DNA from: Sphingomonas kyeonggiensis
GTDB lineage: Bacteria; Pseudomonadota; Alphaproteobacteria; Sphingomonadales; Sphingomonadaceae
DNA length: 64,000 nucleotides
Reading direction: 5' to 3'
Assembly: GCF_030812785.1 (NCBI RefSeq)
Contig: NZ_JAUSTJ010000003.1
Location: 1,275,116-1,339,115 of the forward strand
Position 1 is the stretch's first letter. Every line of letters starts with the position of its first letter. The notes under the pieces are model-generated. The model ran no database searches. It was not told where the DNA came from and saw only the letters and a list, made by a program, of their open reading frames with translations. The translations under genes and the position numbers were made by a program. Positions 16,725 through 26,331 of the stretch are shown here, piece after piece.

Positions 16725-19724
16725 TCAGAATTTCAGGCGGACACCGACACGATAGGTGCGGCCGAGCGTGTCGTAGAGCGCCGGATTGACGTCGAGGCCG
16801 GTATTGGTCTGCGGCGACGGCTCCGGATCGTGGTCGAAGAGGTTGTCGACCTTGAAGAACGACGTGATGTTGTCGTTGATGTCGAGCGTGCCGCCGACGT
16901 CGACATAGAAGGCACCCTTCATCTTGTTGTAGTCGATCGTCGGGTGGTTGCCGGTCGAGGCCGGGCAGCCGGTGGTGCAGACGACATATTGGTTGCCGAT
17001 CACACCGTCGCTGAACCAGCGCTCCGTCACGCTTAGGCTGAACCGGTCATTGGCGTAGGTCTGCACCGCCAGCCACTTCCAGTCCGGCGTGTTGCCGCTG
17101 TTGGCGCCCGCCTGGTCGACCGTGTCGACCCCGGCGATGCCGGCGCGGACGAGGAATTCCTGCACATGCGTGCCGAGTGCGCGCAGCGTGAAGCTGCCCG
17201 GCAGGCCCAGCGGCCGCTGCCACTGATAGCTCGCCTCGATGTCGAACCCGCTGGTCTTCCACGACGCCAGGTTGAACGGCTGGACGTTGATGAAATTGCC
17301 GCCCTGCACCGGGCTGTTCAGCACGAAGCCGCCGCAGAAGGCCTGGTTGCCGTCGAAGCAGAACTGGACGATCTGCTGCGCCGACAGGCTGGAGATCACC
17401 CCGCTAAGCTTGATCGTGTAGTAATCGACCGAGATGTTCAGCCCCGGCAGCCAGGACGGCCGCGAGAGGACGATGCCGACTTCGGTGTTGCGCGCGATTT
17501 CCGGCTTCAGATTGGGATTGCCGATCGTGTTCTGGAACGCCTGCACCGCGCCGGCGGGCGGGAACGGGTTGTTGAAGCTGGGCAGCGTCGTCACGGTCGG
17601 TGCCGCGAACAGCTCGGAGAGGTTCGGTGCGCGGACGTCGCGCGAGGTCACCGCGCGTAGGCGGATGCCGTCGAGCGGGGTTTCCCAGGTGCCGCCGATC
17701 TTCCACGCCCAGACCGTGCCCGAGGTGCTGTAGTGCGTCACGCGGCCCGCGCCGTTCAGGTTGGCGCTGCCGATGCCGTCGCCCTTGAACAGCGGCAGGT
17801 TGAGCTCGAGGAAGCCCTCGTACACGTCATACTTGCCGCCGCCATTCTTGTAGTTGCCGGCCGCCCAGTTGCTGCCCAGGGTGGAGTTGAGCAGCGGATC
17901 CGCCGGATAGTCGGCGTTGTTCGGGCTGATCGACGAGACGCCGGCGCCATAGGCATCGGCGTTCACCCGGTAATATTCCTTGCGATATTCGCCGCCGAAC
18001 GCGACCGAGAGCGGGCCGGCCCACAAGTCGAACGGCTCGCCCGAGAAGTTGATGCTGGCGACGTCCTGGGTAAGCTTGGTGTGCTGGAACGGCCCGTTCT
18101 CCGGCGTGACATAGGCGAGCGCGGAGGCGGTCGGGGCCACGTTGCCGAAGATGTTGATCGGCTGGCATCCCGCTGCGCGCGCGGCGGCATCGGCGCAGAC
18201 GATCGCGCCGTTCAACGTGATCGCGTTGGTCGCGGCGACGTAGCGGTTCTGCAGCACGATATCCTCGACATTGATGTCGGAGATGGTGGTGCCATGTTCG
18301 TAATAGGCGTCGTAGCGCCAGCCGCCGCCAATCTCGCCCTTGGCGCCGACGACGAAGCGATATTGCCGCCGGTCGGTGAACACCTTGGGATCGGGGAAGT
18401 TGGCATTGGCCGAGCCGAAGCCGAACGAGGTGATGCCGGCCTGGGTGCAGCGGTCCTTCACCAACTGCGGCACATAGGGATTGGCGCACTGCACCGTCAG
18501 GCTCGCCCGGTTATAGCCCGGGCTCGGCTGGTTGCTGGTCTTCACCTGCGCGATGTTGGCGGTGAAGTAGAGCTCGTTGTTCGGGGCGAAGTCGAAGCCG
18601 ATCCGGCTGAAGCCGTTGATGCGCTCCAGCGCCGACTTGAGCGAGGCGCCGCTGCCCGGCGCGCCCGACAGGTCGCCGCCGACGCAGAAGGCATTGCCGG
18701 AGAAGCAGCCGGTGACGCCGCCGGCGCCGTTGGGCACGCCGCCCGAGCCATAGGCGAAGTTGTAGGGCTGGCCGGCCGCGTCGAACGCGATGCCCTGAAG
18801 CGGGCCGTTGTTGATCAGGCCGTAGCGGGCGTACTGATAGGGCTGCGCATAGTCGCGGTAGCGGAACTGCGGCAGGCCGTTGTTGGTCTGGCCGGTGTTG
18901 ACCAGCGTGGTCGCGCGATACCAGTCGCGGCTGCCGGCAAGATCGGTGCCGAAATCGCCGGGGCCGACGCCGTCCTCATGATCATATTCGCCGCTGACGA
19001 TCAGGTGCAGGCGATCGTCGAACAGCGAGCCGCCCCAGGCGGCCTGGGCCATGATCTGCTTGTCGTCGCCATAGCGGGTGATGCCGCCCTGGACATTGGC
19101 CTTGAATCCCTTGAACCGCGTGTCGGTGATGAAGTTGACCACGCCGCCGACCGCGTCCGAGCCATAGGAGGCCGAGGCGCCGCCATTGACCACGTCGACG
19201 CGCTTGACCAGCAGCTGCGGGAACATGCTGATGTCGGGAACGCCGGTCACGTTCGCGCCGACGACGCGCTGGCCGTCGAGCAGGGTGAGGGTACGGATCG
19301 CGCCCAGGCCGCGCAGCGAGAAGGAGCTGAGGCCCTGCTGGCCGCTCGAAGTGCTGAACGTTCCGGTGGCGGCACCGGTCGAGCCCTGCAGCGAGGGTAG
19401 CTGGACCACGGTGTTGAAGATGTTGGGCGAGGCGGTCCGCTCGATATCCTCGCCGCCGATCACCGTGGTAGGCGTCGGTGCGGTGAAGCCGCTCGTCAGG
19501 ATGCGGGTGCCGGTGACGATGATCTGGCCGCCGGCATCGGGCTCGCTCTGCTCGGCGGGGGCGGGAGCCTCCTGGCTCTCTGCCGTCGGTGCCGGGGCCG
19601 GTGCGGGCGTCGTCTGGGCGGCGGCAGGCGTGGCCGCCAGTGCCATGGCGAGCACCGCGAGGCTGGTAGCGGTACCAGAAAGCGCGGTCAGCCTGCGGCG
19701 ATCAACGGTAGGTGCGATCATCAT
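16725..19724 (-). CDS. TonB-dependent receptor (glucan/gluconate locus)
   Basis: A 999-residue receptor starting MMIAPTVDRRRLTALSG, with AAGGGGA just upstream. The signal peptide ends near TPAAAQTT, and a Pro/Ala-rich linker (TTPAPAPAPTAESQEAPAPA) precedes the plug at IIVTGTRILTSGFTAPTPTTV. NGGASASYGSDAVGGVVNF and DVRAPNLSELFAAP mark plug and barrel, and the C-terminus is VGVRLKF with terminal Phe. It follows the GH55-like/propeller gene (19846-22905) by 121 bp in the same direction, so it probably imports oligosaccharides or other products made by that enzyme. No signalling domain is present. ATG 19721 is an equally good start. Confidence 0.93.
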   Translation of the reverse strand: MMIAPTVDRRRLTALSGTATSLAVLAMALAATPAAAQTTPAPAPAPTAESQEAPAPAEQSEPDAGGQIIVTGTRILTSGFTAPTPTTVIGGEDIERTASPNIFNTVVQLPSLQGSTGAATGTFSTSSGQQGLSSFSLRGLGAIRTLTLLDGQRVVGANVTGVPDISMFPQLLVKRVDVVNGGASASYGSDAVGGVVNFITDTRFKGFKANVQGGITRYGDDKQIMAQAAWGGSLFDDRLHLIVSGEYDHEDGVGPGDFGTDLAGSRDWYRATTLVNTGQTNNGLPQFRYRDYAQPYQYARYGLINNGPLQGIAFDAAGQPYNFAYGSGGVPNGAGGVTGCFSGNAFCVGGDLSGAPGSGASLKSALERINGFSRIGFDFAPNNELYFTANIAQVKTSNQPSPGYNRASLTVQCANPYVPQLVKDRCTQAGITSFGFGSANANFPDPKVFTDRRQYRFVVGAKGEIGGGWRYDAYYEHGTTISDINVEDIVLQNRYVAATNAITLNGAIVCADAAARAAGCQPINIFGNVAPTASALAYVTPENGPFQHTKLTQDVASINFSGEPFDLWAGPLSVAFGGEYRKEYYRVNADAYGAGVSSISPNNADYPADPLLNSTLGSNWAAGNYKNGGGKYDVYEGFLELNLPLFKGDGIGSANLNGAGRVTHYSTSGTVWAWKIGGTWETPLDGIRLRAVTSRDVRAPNLSELFAAPTVTTLPSFNNPFPPAGAVQAFQNTIGNPNLKPEIARNTEVGIVLSRPSWLPGLNISVDYYTIKLSGVISSLSAQQIVQFCFDGNQAFCGGFVLNSPVQGGNFINVQPFNLASWKTSGFDIEASYQWQRPLGLPGSFTLRALGTHVQEFLVRAGIAGVDTVDQAGANSGNTPDWKWLAVQTYANDRFSLSVTERWFSDGVIGNQYVVCTTGCPASTGNHPTIDYNKMKGAFYVDVGGTLDINDNITSFFKVDNLFDHDPEPSPQTNTGLDVNPALYDTLGRTYRVGVRLKF

Positions 19725-19845
19725 CCATCCCCTTCGTTCGGCGCCGCCTTTCGAGAGGCAGTTCGCCATTGTCTTCGCGCTTTAGCCCATCAAGGGGTGC
19801 CCAACATCTACGACCATGGTCGCAGATGCCGGGCGGGGGTGGGGA

Positions 19846-22800
19846 TCAGGGGCGCGCCGTGTAGAGCGCGTGATGCGTGAGGATGAACAGGGTGCGGCCG
19901 TCGGGGCCGCCGAAGAGCAGCTGCAGCGGCCGCTCGGGCACGTCGATCCGGCCCGCCTCGCTTCCGTCGGCCGCGTAGACGAAGACCTGGCCGTTCGCGA
20001 CATAGACGCGGCCGTCCGGCCCCGCCGCGACGCTCTCGCCGCCGCGCGCCGCGAAGGGCTTGAGGTCGGTCACCGCGCCGCCTTCGCCGAGCAGCCCGCT
20101 ATAGGTGCGGTCCTCCGAGCCATTGGCGATGTAGATCCGTTCGCCGACCTTGCCGGTGACCCAGCCATAGGTGTCGAGCGTGTCCGAGAAGCGCCAGCCG
20201 AGATGGTTGCTCGGCCCCTGCTGCCACACCCTGAACGCGGGCAGCACCAGCGAACCGTCGGGGGAGACATATTCGCGCGTCTTGGGCGCCGCGATGTCGC
20301 GCGCGAACATCTCGGCGAGCGTGGTGAAATGATCGGTCGCCGCGTCATACTGGTCGCGGAACTCGCCATTGTTCCAGAAGCTGCCGGGCAGGGCGACGCG
20401 GGCCCTGGCGCGATCCTTGGTCGCGGTCGGCGCGATCGGCTTCACGTCCTGGGGCTCGCCTGGCTTGATGCTGTAGACCGTGGCCTCGGGTCCGTCCGAC
20501 GACAGCACCAGCAGATTGCCCGAGCCGTCGACTGCAAGGTTGATCGGATCGAGCGGGGCATCGGCGACCACAGACAGGCCTTCCTTTGCCGACCAGCCAT
20601 GGATGCGGTGGAACTGGCGATCGACGAAATAGAGCTTGCCCGACGCGTCCACCGCGCCGCCGCCCAGCGCATAGAAGCCCTGGGCGAGCTGCTCGACCGG
20701 CACCAGCGAAGGCGTTGCGGCGGGGGCGGGTGTGTCGGTCACGTCGAGCACGGCGAACTCGCGCTCGCGCACTTCGAGCCCGCGCGTCACGTCCTGGATG
20801 GCATTGGCGTACGGGTATTTGCTGGCGCGCAGATAGGTGCCGCAGCCATTGGCGTCGCAGGTCGAGAAGCCGCTCTCGGCATTCACATGGACGTTGCGGA
20901 AGCGGATGTCCTTCGATCCGTAGAGCTTCACCGCAGCGCGCGCCGGCTGGAGCGAGCGGGTGACGCGGTAGCCGTGGAAATTGGCGAACAGGATGTCGCT
21001 CGAATTGCGTACTTCCAGCGCGATCGTGTTGCGGCTCTCTCCGGCCTCTTCCTCGGTCTGCGGCGCCAGGAACTCCCAGCCCTTCACCCGGTCGAGGACG
21101 ATCTCGGCGCGCAGGTGATGCTCGGCGGACATCTGGTAGACGATCCCCGGCGTGCTGGTGTCCGACACGTACAGCCCGGCCTGGGCATAGGTGTTGGGCG
21201 TCCATAGCCCGTTGAAGGTACCGCCGCCGCCATCGGTGACCCACAGGCTGGCATATTGGCCGTCCCAGCGCTTCTTCGGATCGGCATCGGCGGTGTGGTT
21301 GGCGTTGTACGGATCGAAGCGGCTGCCATCGGCGAGGTTGGTGCCGTGGCCGCCCTGGAACTTGATGTCGTCGACCAGCGACTTCTCGCCGGCGCGCCAC
21401 AGCAGGCCGGTCGCACGCGGGTTCACTCCGCCGGTGAACAGGCCGAGGCCGGAGACGATCGCGTCGCCCCCCTTGGCGCTCTCGACCAGCGCCTTGGCCG
21501 GGCCGACGCCGCGATAGGCGGGCGTATCGTCGGCGAGGACGATCTGGGTAAGGCTGGGGTGCAGGCCGATCAGCACGCTGTCCGGTCGCAGCCGCAGCGT
21601 GTCGCTGACCTTGTAGAAGCCGGTGGGGAAATAGACGACACGGTTGGTGTCGATCGCCTTCTGGATCGCGGCGGTGTCGTCGGTCTTGTCGTCCCCCTTG
21701 GCGCCGAGCGACCGGACATTGGCCCAGGCCGATACGGCGGGGAAGGCGCGGATCGCGGCGTCGCGGCGGCGGGGCAGGGCGCCGATCGGCGCGGCGTCCA
21801 TGCGGGTCGCGAAGCTGCCTGGCTGGCCGAGCCCGGCGAGGGTGAGGCCATAGGTGAATTCCTTGACCCGGTAACGCGGGGCGGGGCCGGCGACGGTCTT
21901 GCCGCTGTCGCGGAAGCGGGCGAACACCGGGGTCCCGGTCGCCACCGCATTGTCGAAGCCGATCTGGGTATAGGCATTGCCTTCATTGCTGATGATCACG
22001 CCGGCCTTGGCGACATTCTCGAAGCGCACGTCCTTGCCCCACAGCCAGTCGCCATAGCCCTTGTCGATTTCGATCCCGACAGGGGTGTCGCGGAACACCG
22101 TGTTGACCAAGGTCAATCCCGCCTCATGCTCGCGGATCGCGGCGTCGCGCTGCCCCTCGAAGGTGGAATCGAGCAAGGTGTACTGCCAGGCGGGCGAGGT
22201 CTTCTCGGCCAGGATGCCGTAGCGCCCGCCGAAGAAGCGCAGGTTCATGCCGAGATTGCCGACCTGGTAGATGCCGGCCAGGCCGGAGCCCAGGTGGAAG
22301 TCGATATGGGCGAGATAGGCGTGCTGCGCGGTGTGGAAGCGCACGCCGGTCGCCGCCGGGTTGCCCGCGCCGATCTCGAAATCGACATTCGCCATCGAGG
22401 AATAGAAGGTCCCCGAATTGGCGTCGGCGATATCGGGATTGAACGGCACGCTGGTCGGCGGGGGCACCGGCACTCGGCCGCGCAGCGGCGATCCGCCGGG
22501 CCCGGGCGCCTTGCCGTTGGGCTGGTTGCCGGTGAAGAATATCATGCTGCCCACGCCCCGCTGGAAGCCCGGCGTGTTGGCGCCCAGGACGAAGACCGGC
22601 CGGGTCTTGCCCACCCCGAACAGCCGGACTCCCGGCCACATGTAGATCGTCCGGGTGATGCGGTGCCGGCCCGCGGGCAGGAAGACGATGCCGCCGCCGG
22701 GCCTGGCCGCCGCCGCGTCGATCGCCGCCTGGATCGCCGCGCTGTCATCGGCCACGCCGTCGCCCTTTGCCTTGACCGTGACGGCGGCGGGATCGGCCGG

Positions 22801-22905
22801 GGCAGTGGCGAAGACCGAGACCGAGCGAGCAGTCTGGGCCTCGGCGCTCGCGACCTGCATCGCCGCGACCACCACAAACCCCGCGATCCGCATCCTGCCG
22901 TCCAT
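19846..22905 (-). CDS. Secreted twin beta-helix (pectate-lyase-3/GH55-like) protein fused to an SMP-30-like propeller (1)
   Basis: A 1019-residue protein with a signal peptide (MRIAGFVVVAAMQVASAEAQ). Residues about 25-330 form a first pectate-lyase-3 type right-handed helix (VKAKGDGVADDSAAIQAAID). Residues about 390-700 form a second (WANVRSLGAKGDDKTDDTAA). Two such helices in tandem are the GH55 exo-beta-1,3-glucanase architecture. Residues about 730-1019 look like an SMP-30/gluconolactonase beta-propeller (GKLYFVDRQFHRIHGWS; GRVYVANGQVFVYAADG; GGPDGRTLFILTHH), an unusual addition. I used ATG 22905 with AAAAGGGGA upstream. The gene is divergent from gluconokinase, leads the receptor gene, and is a paralogue of 26840-29833. 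Catalytic residues were not assigned; it could also be a pectin-type lyase or a glycosidase of another specificity. Confidence 0.75.
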   Translation of the reverse strand: MDGRMRIAGFVVVAAMQVASAEAQTARSVSVFATAPADPAAVTVKAKGDGVADDSAAIQAAIDAAAARPGGGIVFLPAGRHRITRTIYMWPGVRLFGVGKTRPVFVLGANTPGFQRGVGSMIFFTGNQPNGKAPGPGGSPLRGRVPVPPPTSVPFNPDIADANSGTFYSSMANVDFEIGAGNPAATGVRFHTAQHAYLAHIDFHLGSGLAGIYQVGNLGMNLRFFGGRYGILAEKTSPAWQYTLLDSTFEGQRDAAIREHEAGLTLVNTVFRDTPVGIEIDKGYGDWLWGKDVRFENVAKAGVIISNEGNAYTQIGFDNAVATGTPVFARFRDSGKTVAGPAPRYRVKEFTYGLTLAGLGQPGSFATRMDAAPIGALPRRRDAAIRAFPAVSAWANVRSLGAKGDDKTDDTAAIQKAIDTNRVVYFPTGFYKVSDTLRLRPDSVLIGLHPSLTQIVLADDTPAYRGVGPAKALVESAKGGDAIVSGLGLFTGGVNPRATGLLWRAGEKSLVDDIKFQGGHGTNLADGSRFDPYNANHTADADPKKRWDGQYASLWVTDGGGGTFNGLWTPNTYAQAGLYVSDTSTPGIVYQMSAEHHLRAEIVLDRVKGWEFLAPQTEEEAGESRNTIALEVRNSSDILFANFHGYRVTRSLQPARAAVKLYGSKDIRFRNVHVNAESGFSTCDANGCGTYLRASKYPYANAIQDVTRGLEVREREFAVLDVTDTPAPAATPSLVPVEQLAQGFYALGGGAVDASGKLYFVDRQFHRIHGWSAKEGLSVVADAPLDPINLAVDGSGNLLVLSSDGPEATVYSIKPGEPQDVKPIAPTATKDRARARVALPGSFWNNGEFRDQYDAATDHFTTLAEMFARDIAAPKTREYVSPDGSLVLPAFRVWQQGPSNHLGWRFSDTLDTYGWVTGKVGERIYIANGSEDRTYSGLLGEGGAVTDLKPFAARGGESVAAGPDGRVYVANGQVFVYAADGSEAGRIDVPERPLQLLFGGPDGRTLFILTHHALYTARP

Positions 22906-23043
22906 GCCCTGTCCCCTTTTTATACTCACACGATAGCACGCGGATACGCATGCGGGGGCACCCGCGCGACCGCGACAAAGGTCGCAATGGTCAAAGCCGC
23001 CGCCGGCGAACATTAGCTTGCCCAACCGAAGTCGGGGAAGTTT

Positions 23044-23589
23044 GTGGAAGCGCAGCGAAAAATGACCGGAGTGCCGTCCTTTGCCATCGTCGTGATGGGC
23101 GTCAGCGGCTGCGGCAAGTCGACGCTGGTCGCGCACCTCGCCGCGCATCTGACCGCGCCCGCGTTCGAGGGCGACGATTTCCATGCGCCCGAGAGCGTCG
23201 CCAAGATGCGCAGCGGCCAGCCGCTCGACGATGCGGACCGCTGGCCCTGGCTCGACAGGCTGGGCGCGGCGATCGGCGCGGCGGTGCGCGCGCAGGGCAT
23301 CGCGGTCGCCGCCTGCTCGGCGCTCAAGCGCAGCTATCGCGAACGGCTGGAGGCGGCCGCCGGCGTGCCCATCGCCTTCGTCCTGCTGGAAGGCGATCGC
23401 GAGGAGATCGCGCCGCGCCTGGCCGCGCGGGCCGGGCACTACATGGCGCCCAGCCTGCTCGACAGCCAGTTCGCCACGCTCGAGCGTCCCGGCGCCGACG
23501 AGCGCGCGATCGCGCTGCACTGCTATCGGCCGGTGGAGGAACTGTGCGGCGAGGTGCTCGCCTGGGCTGGGGTGGAAGCGGGCGTTTAA
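23044..23589 (+). CDS. gntK: Gluconokinase
   Basis: A 181-residue kinase. The P-loop GVSGCGKST is at about residue 19, and EGDDFHAPESVAKM plus GQPLDDADRWPWL match the substrate and lid segments of the thermoresistant gluconokinase family. The CSALKRSYRERL block is diagnostic. It phosphorylates D-gluconate to 6-phosphogluconate for the Entner-Doudoroff or pentose-phosphate route, in the cytoplasm. GTG 23044 has GGGGAAG 3 bases upstream, and ATG 23062 is a possible alternative start. It is divergent from the GH55-like/propeller gene (138 bp between starts); the GntP permease and GntR regulator lie on the minus strand about 0.6-2.6 kb away. Confidence 0.9.
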   Translation: MEAQRKMTGVPSFAIVVMGVSGCGKSTLVAHLAAHLTAPAFEGDDFHAPESVAKMRSGQPLDDADRWPWLDRLGAAIGAAVRAQGIAVAACSALKRSYRERLEAAAGVPIAFVLLEGDREEIAPRLAARAGHYMAPSLLDSQFATLERPGADERAIALHCYRPVEELCGEVLAWAGVEAGV

Positions 23590-24165
23590 TCCGTCATCCC
23601 GGCGCATCCATTTGCCGTCATCCGGATGCGCTTATGGCCCGGCGTGCCTTTGGCACCCGGGGCTGGGCAGAAGGAAAGGACCGGCGCGTTCTTCTTCTCG
23701 TGACGCTCGGGCTCGACGACGCTTTGGCATTGGTGTTCGTAGATATGTGTGTCGCGTCGAGACTTGTTATCCGCGGCGTGCCTCCCCCTGTATTGCAGCC
23801 TGAAGAGAAGCCAGGGGTGTTTTTAAGGCGAGGGGCTCTACGGTCATCTGGCGAAGCTTCGACTTACGCTGCCGAACGATTCCGCCACCGGTCCTCCGAC
23901 GCTGCCACGTGCAATCGCCGGCCTTCTGTCCTTCGTGCTGGCCTGGTACGAAGGATGGTGAGGTATGTAACCTATTTGGTTCATATTGTCAAGCGGAATC
24001 TATCAATGGCCGTCATCCCGGCGAAAGCCGGGATCTCGTGCGGCTCCGTCCCGCGCCATCGCCTGAGATCCCGGCTTTCGCCGGGATGACGGATTGGGGT
24101 CGGCGTGGCGGGGCGACGGTTTGGGGCGGGGATGACGGTAAGGGTCTCGGGATGGTGGTAAGGAC
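23590..24165. other. Intergenic gap with no recognisable gene
   Basis: This 576-bp gap lies between convergent gluconokinase and GntR genes. Its first 400 bases are less GC-biased than the neighbours and have no frame with convincing codon use or homology. Short copies of the GTCATCC motif occur near 23597 and 23617, and an AT-rich patch near 23960-24000 precedes the REP-like pair at 24010-24092. A decayed gene or mobile element cannot be excluded. Confidence 0.5.
24010..24092. repeat. REP-like inverted repeat pair (28-bp arms)
   Basis: Two perfectly complementary 28-bp arms at 24010-24037 and 24065-24092, separated by 27 bp. Each arm is itself a hairpin (CCCGGC, loop GAAA, GCCGGG) beginning CCGTCATC. 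This is the layout of dispersed REP/BIME elements common in alphaproteobacterial intergenic regions. Placed between convergent genes, it may also end transcription in both directions. Confidence 0.8.
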
Positions 24166-24894
24166 CTAAGGCATCAGCCGCTTGCGCCCTTGCGACAGAT
24201 GCCAGCGCATCGCCAGCGCGGCGCCGTCGCCGTCCTGGGCCCGGATCGCATCGACGATCGCGTCATGCTCGTCCATCATCGATCCGATCACTTCGGGCGG
24301 GCGCGAGCGCGAGATGTCGACGCCGGCGCGCAATATCCCCATCACGTCGTGCTGGAGATGGTCGAAGGTCGAGATGAACGCGCTGTTGCCCGTCGCCTCG
24401 GCGATCGCGCGGTGAAGCCGCCAGTCCTCGTCATGCGCCGGCGCCGAGGAGAGCAGGGCGGTGCGCAGTGCCTCCAGCGCCGCGTCGATCTCGTCCATCT
24501 GCTCCTGCGAGCGGCGCTGCGCCGCCAGCCGCGCCGCCTCCGCTTCCAGCACGAAGCGCACCTCATAGGTGCCGAGCGTCGCCGCCAGCCCGTCCATCGG
24601 CACGTGCGAGCCAAGCCGGGCGGAGGGGCGGCGCTTCACATAGGAGCCGGCGCCGCGCCGCGCCTCGGTGATCCCGTCGGCGGCGAGCCGCACCAGCGCC
24701 TCGCGCACGATCGTCCGCGACATGCCGAACAGCTCGGCCAGCCGCGCCTCGGACGGCAGCCGGTCGCCGGCCACCAGATCGTCCTCGTTGATGATCCCGA
24801 CGATCGCCGTATAGGCGCGATCGGCGAGCCTGCCCTCCTGCACGGCGCCTCTCTTCTTCGCGCCTCGATTTTCTCCGGGGCGCGTCTCAGACAA
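24166..24894 (-). CDS. FadR-type GntR-family regulator of gluconate genes
   Basis: Up to 242 residues. The N-terminal winged HTH (LPSEARLAELFGMSRTIVRE, about residues 48-67) is followed by a C-terminal all-helical FCD ligand-binding domain (AHDEDWRLHRAIAEATGNSAF) whose His residues are typical of metal/acid binding. The longest frame starts at TTG 24894, overlapping the gntP stop by 8 bp. GTG 24843 has a better GAAGAAGAGAGG site and may be the true start. It is co-transcribed with gntP, which suggests a gluconate- or 6-phosphogluconate-responsive repressor. The inverted repeat at 26332-26404 is a candidate target. Confidence 0.88.
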   Translation of the reverse strand: MSETRPGENRGAKKRGAVQEGRLADRAYTAIVGIINEDDLVAGDRLPSEARLAELFGMSRTIVREALVRLAADGITEARRGAGSYVKRRPSARLGSHVPMDGLAATLGTYEVRFVLEAEAARLAAQRRSQEQMDEIDAALEALRTALLSSAPAHDEDWRLHRAIAEATGNSAFISTFDHLQHDVMGILRAGVDISRSRPPEVIGSMMDEHDAIVDAIRAQDGDGAALAMRWHLSQGRKRLMP

Positions 24895-26227
24895 GGTAGC
24901 TGAGGCCCAGCACCATGGCCAGACCGGCCACTGAGATCACCGTCTCGAGCAGCGACCAGGTGCGGAACGTGTCCGCCGTCGTCGTGCCCATATAGCCCTT
25001 TACCAGCCAGAAGCCGGGATCGTTGACATGGCTGAAGAACACCGATCCCGCGCCGATCGCCAGCACGACCAGCTCTGGCGAGGCGCCCGAGGCGGCGACC
25101 ACGCCCGGCATGATGCCGACCGCGGTGATCGTCGCCACCGTCGCCGATCCGGCCGCCAGGCGGATGCCCACCGCGACCAGCCAGCCGAGCAGCAAAGGCG
25201 AGATCGAGTACATCATCACCAGCCGCGCCAGCAGGTCCGAAAGCCCGGCGGTGACCAGCACCTGCTTCAGCGCGCCGCCCGCGCCGATGGCGAGCAGGAT
25301 CGCGCCGGCCGCGCCCATCGTCTCGAACCAGATCGCGTCCTGGATGCCTTCCTCGCTCAGCCGTCGGCCGAACAGCAGGGGCAAGGCGAGCAGGTTGGTG
25401 ATGAGCAGCGCGAGCACCGGATTGGCGGCCGCGGCAAGCAGGGGTGAACTGGCCAGCGCCGGCACCAGCTTGGCGAGTTCGCCGGTGGCGATCAGCACGA
25501 TCGGTAGCAGCACGATGAACAGCGAGACCGCGCGGTGCGGCGGCTGCAGGTCGTGCACCGGATCGCTCAGCACCGGTTCGGTGAGCTTGACGCCGGGGGT
25601 GACGAACTTCGCGAGCACCGGCCCGGCCAGGATCGCGATGGGGATGGCGATGATCACGCCGTAGAGCATGGTCAGGCCCAGGCTGGCGTTGAGCGCCTCG
25701 ACCGCGAGCAGCGGGCCCGGATGCGGCGGCACCAGCGCATGGACCACGCCCAGGCCGGCAAGCGCGGGCATGATCAGGCGCAGCTTGGTGCCGTCGGGAT
25801 CGCCATTGTCGGGCATCGCCTTGGCGGCGGCGACGACGATCGGCAGCAGCAGCACCAGCCCGGTCTCGAAGAACAACGGCAGGCCGATGATGATGGCGAT
25901 GCCGAGCGTGGCCCAGGGCGCCGCCTTGGGCCCGGTCAGCCGCAGCGCGCCGGTGGCGAGCGAGGCCGCTGCGCCGGAGAGGTGGAGCATCGCGCCGAGC
26001 GACAGGCCCAGTGCCACCACCAGGCCGGTGCCGCCGACGATGTCGCCCACGCCCTTCTGCACCGCCTTGGCGGTGTCGCCGAGCGGCAGACCGGCGAACA
26101 GGCCGACCGCGAAGGCGCCGACGAGCAGGCCGATAAAGGGATGGAGCCGCCAGCGGACGATCAGCAGGATCGCAAGCACGATGCCGGCGATGGCGGCAAT
26201 GACCAGCCGGATGTCCTCGCCGTTCAT
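24887..26227 (-). CDS. gntP: Gluconate:proton symporter, GntP family
   Basis: A 446-residue, highly hydrophobic protein with about 12-14 membrane segments, of the GntP/DsdX/Idn family. Family patterns: RWRLHPFIGLLVGAFAVGL near the N-terminus, GIAIIIGLPLFFETGLVLLLPI, ALVPPHPGPLLAVEALNA (about residue 165) and VFFSHVNDPGFWLVKGYMG (about 400). It imports gluconate for the adjacent gluconokinase. ATG 26227 has AGGGG upstream and overlaps by ATGA with a 14-codon leader frame (26224-26268). The permease gene is followed by its GntR-type regulator with an 8-bp overlap. Confidence 0.92.
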   Translation of the reverse strand: MNGEDIRLVIAAIAGIVLAILLIVRWRLHPFIGLLVGAFAVGLFAGLPLGDTAKAVQKGVGDIVGGTGLVVALGLSLGAMLHLSGAAASLATGALRLTGPKAAPWATLGIAIIIGLPLFFETGLVLLLPIVVAAAKAMPDNGDPDGTKLRLIMPALAGLGVVHALVPPHPGPLLAVEALNASLGLTMLYGVIIAIPIAILAGPVLAKFVTPGVKLTEPVLSDPVHDLQPPHRAVSLFIVLLPIVLIATGELAKLVPALASSPLLAAAANPVLALLITNLLALPLLFGRRLSEEGIQDAIWFETMGAAGAILLAIGAGGALKQVLVTAGLSDLLARLVMMYSISPLLLGWLVAVGIRLAAGSATVATITAVGIMPGVVAASGASPELVVLAIGAGSVFFSHVNDPGFWLVKGYMGTTTADTFRTWSLLETVISVAGLAMVLGLSYLV

Positions 26228-26268
26228 TCGGCGATCCCCTGGGCGCAGTCGAACGCGAATCCTGACAT
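26224..26268 (-). CDS. Possible 14-residue leader peptide upstream of gntP
   Basis: ATG 26268 is preceded by a near-perfect GGGGAGG ribosome binding site, spaced 6 bases, better than that of gntP itself. The frame reads MSGFAFDCAQGIAE and stops at TGA 26224-26226, overlapping the gntP ATG by ATGA. This layout suggests translational coupling or a leader peptide. It could also be the vestige of an upstream gene. No other support is visible. Confidence 0.4.
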   Translation of the reverse strand: MSGFAFDCAQGIAE

Positions 26269-26331
26269 CGTTGTCCTCCCCGGAAGTCCTCGGCTTTTTC
26301 TTGCAAGCGCGTTGAACGGACAGAGTTGTAC

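Noticed and set aside
23183..23803. An alternative plus-strand frame over gntK
   Set aside because: Arg/Ala/Ser-rich shadow of gluconokinase that only extends into non-coding DNA.
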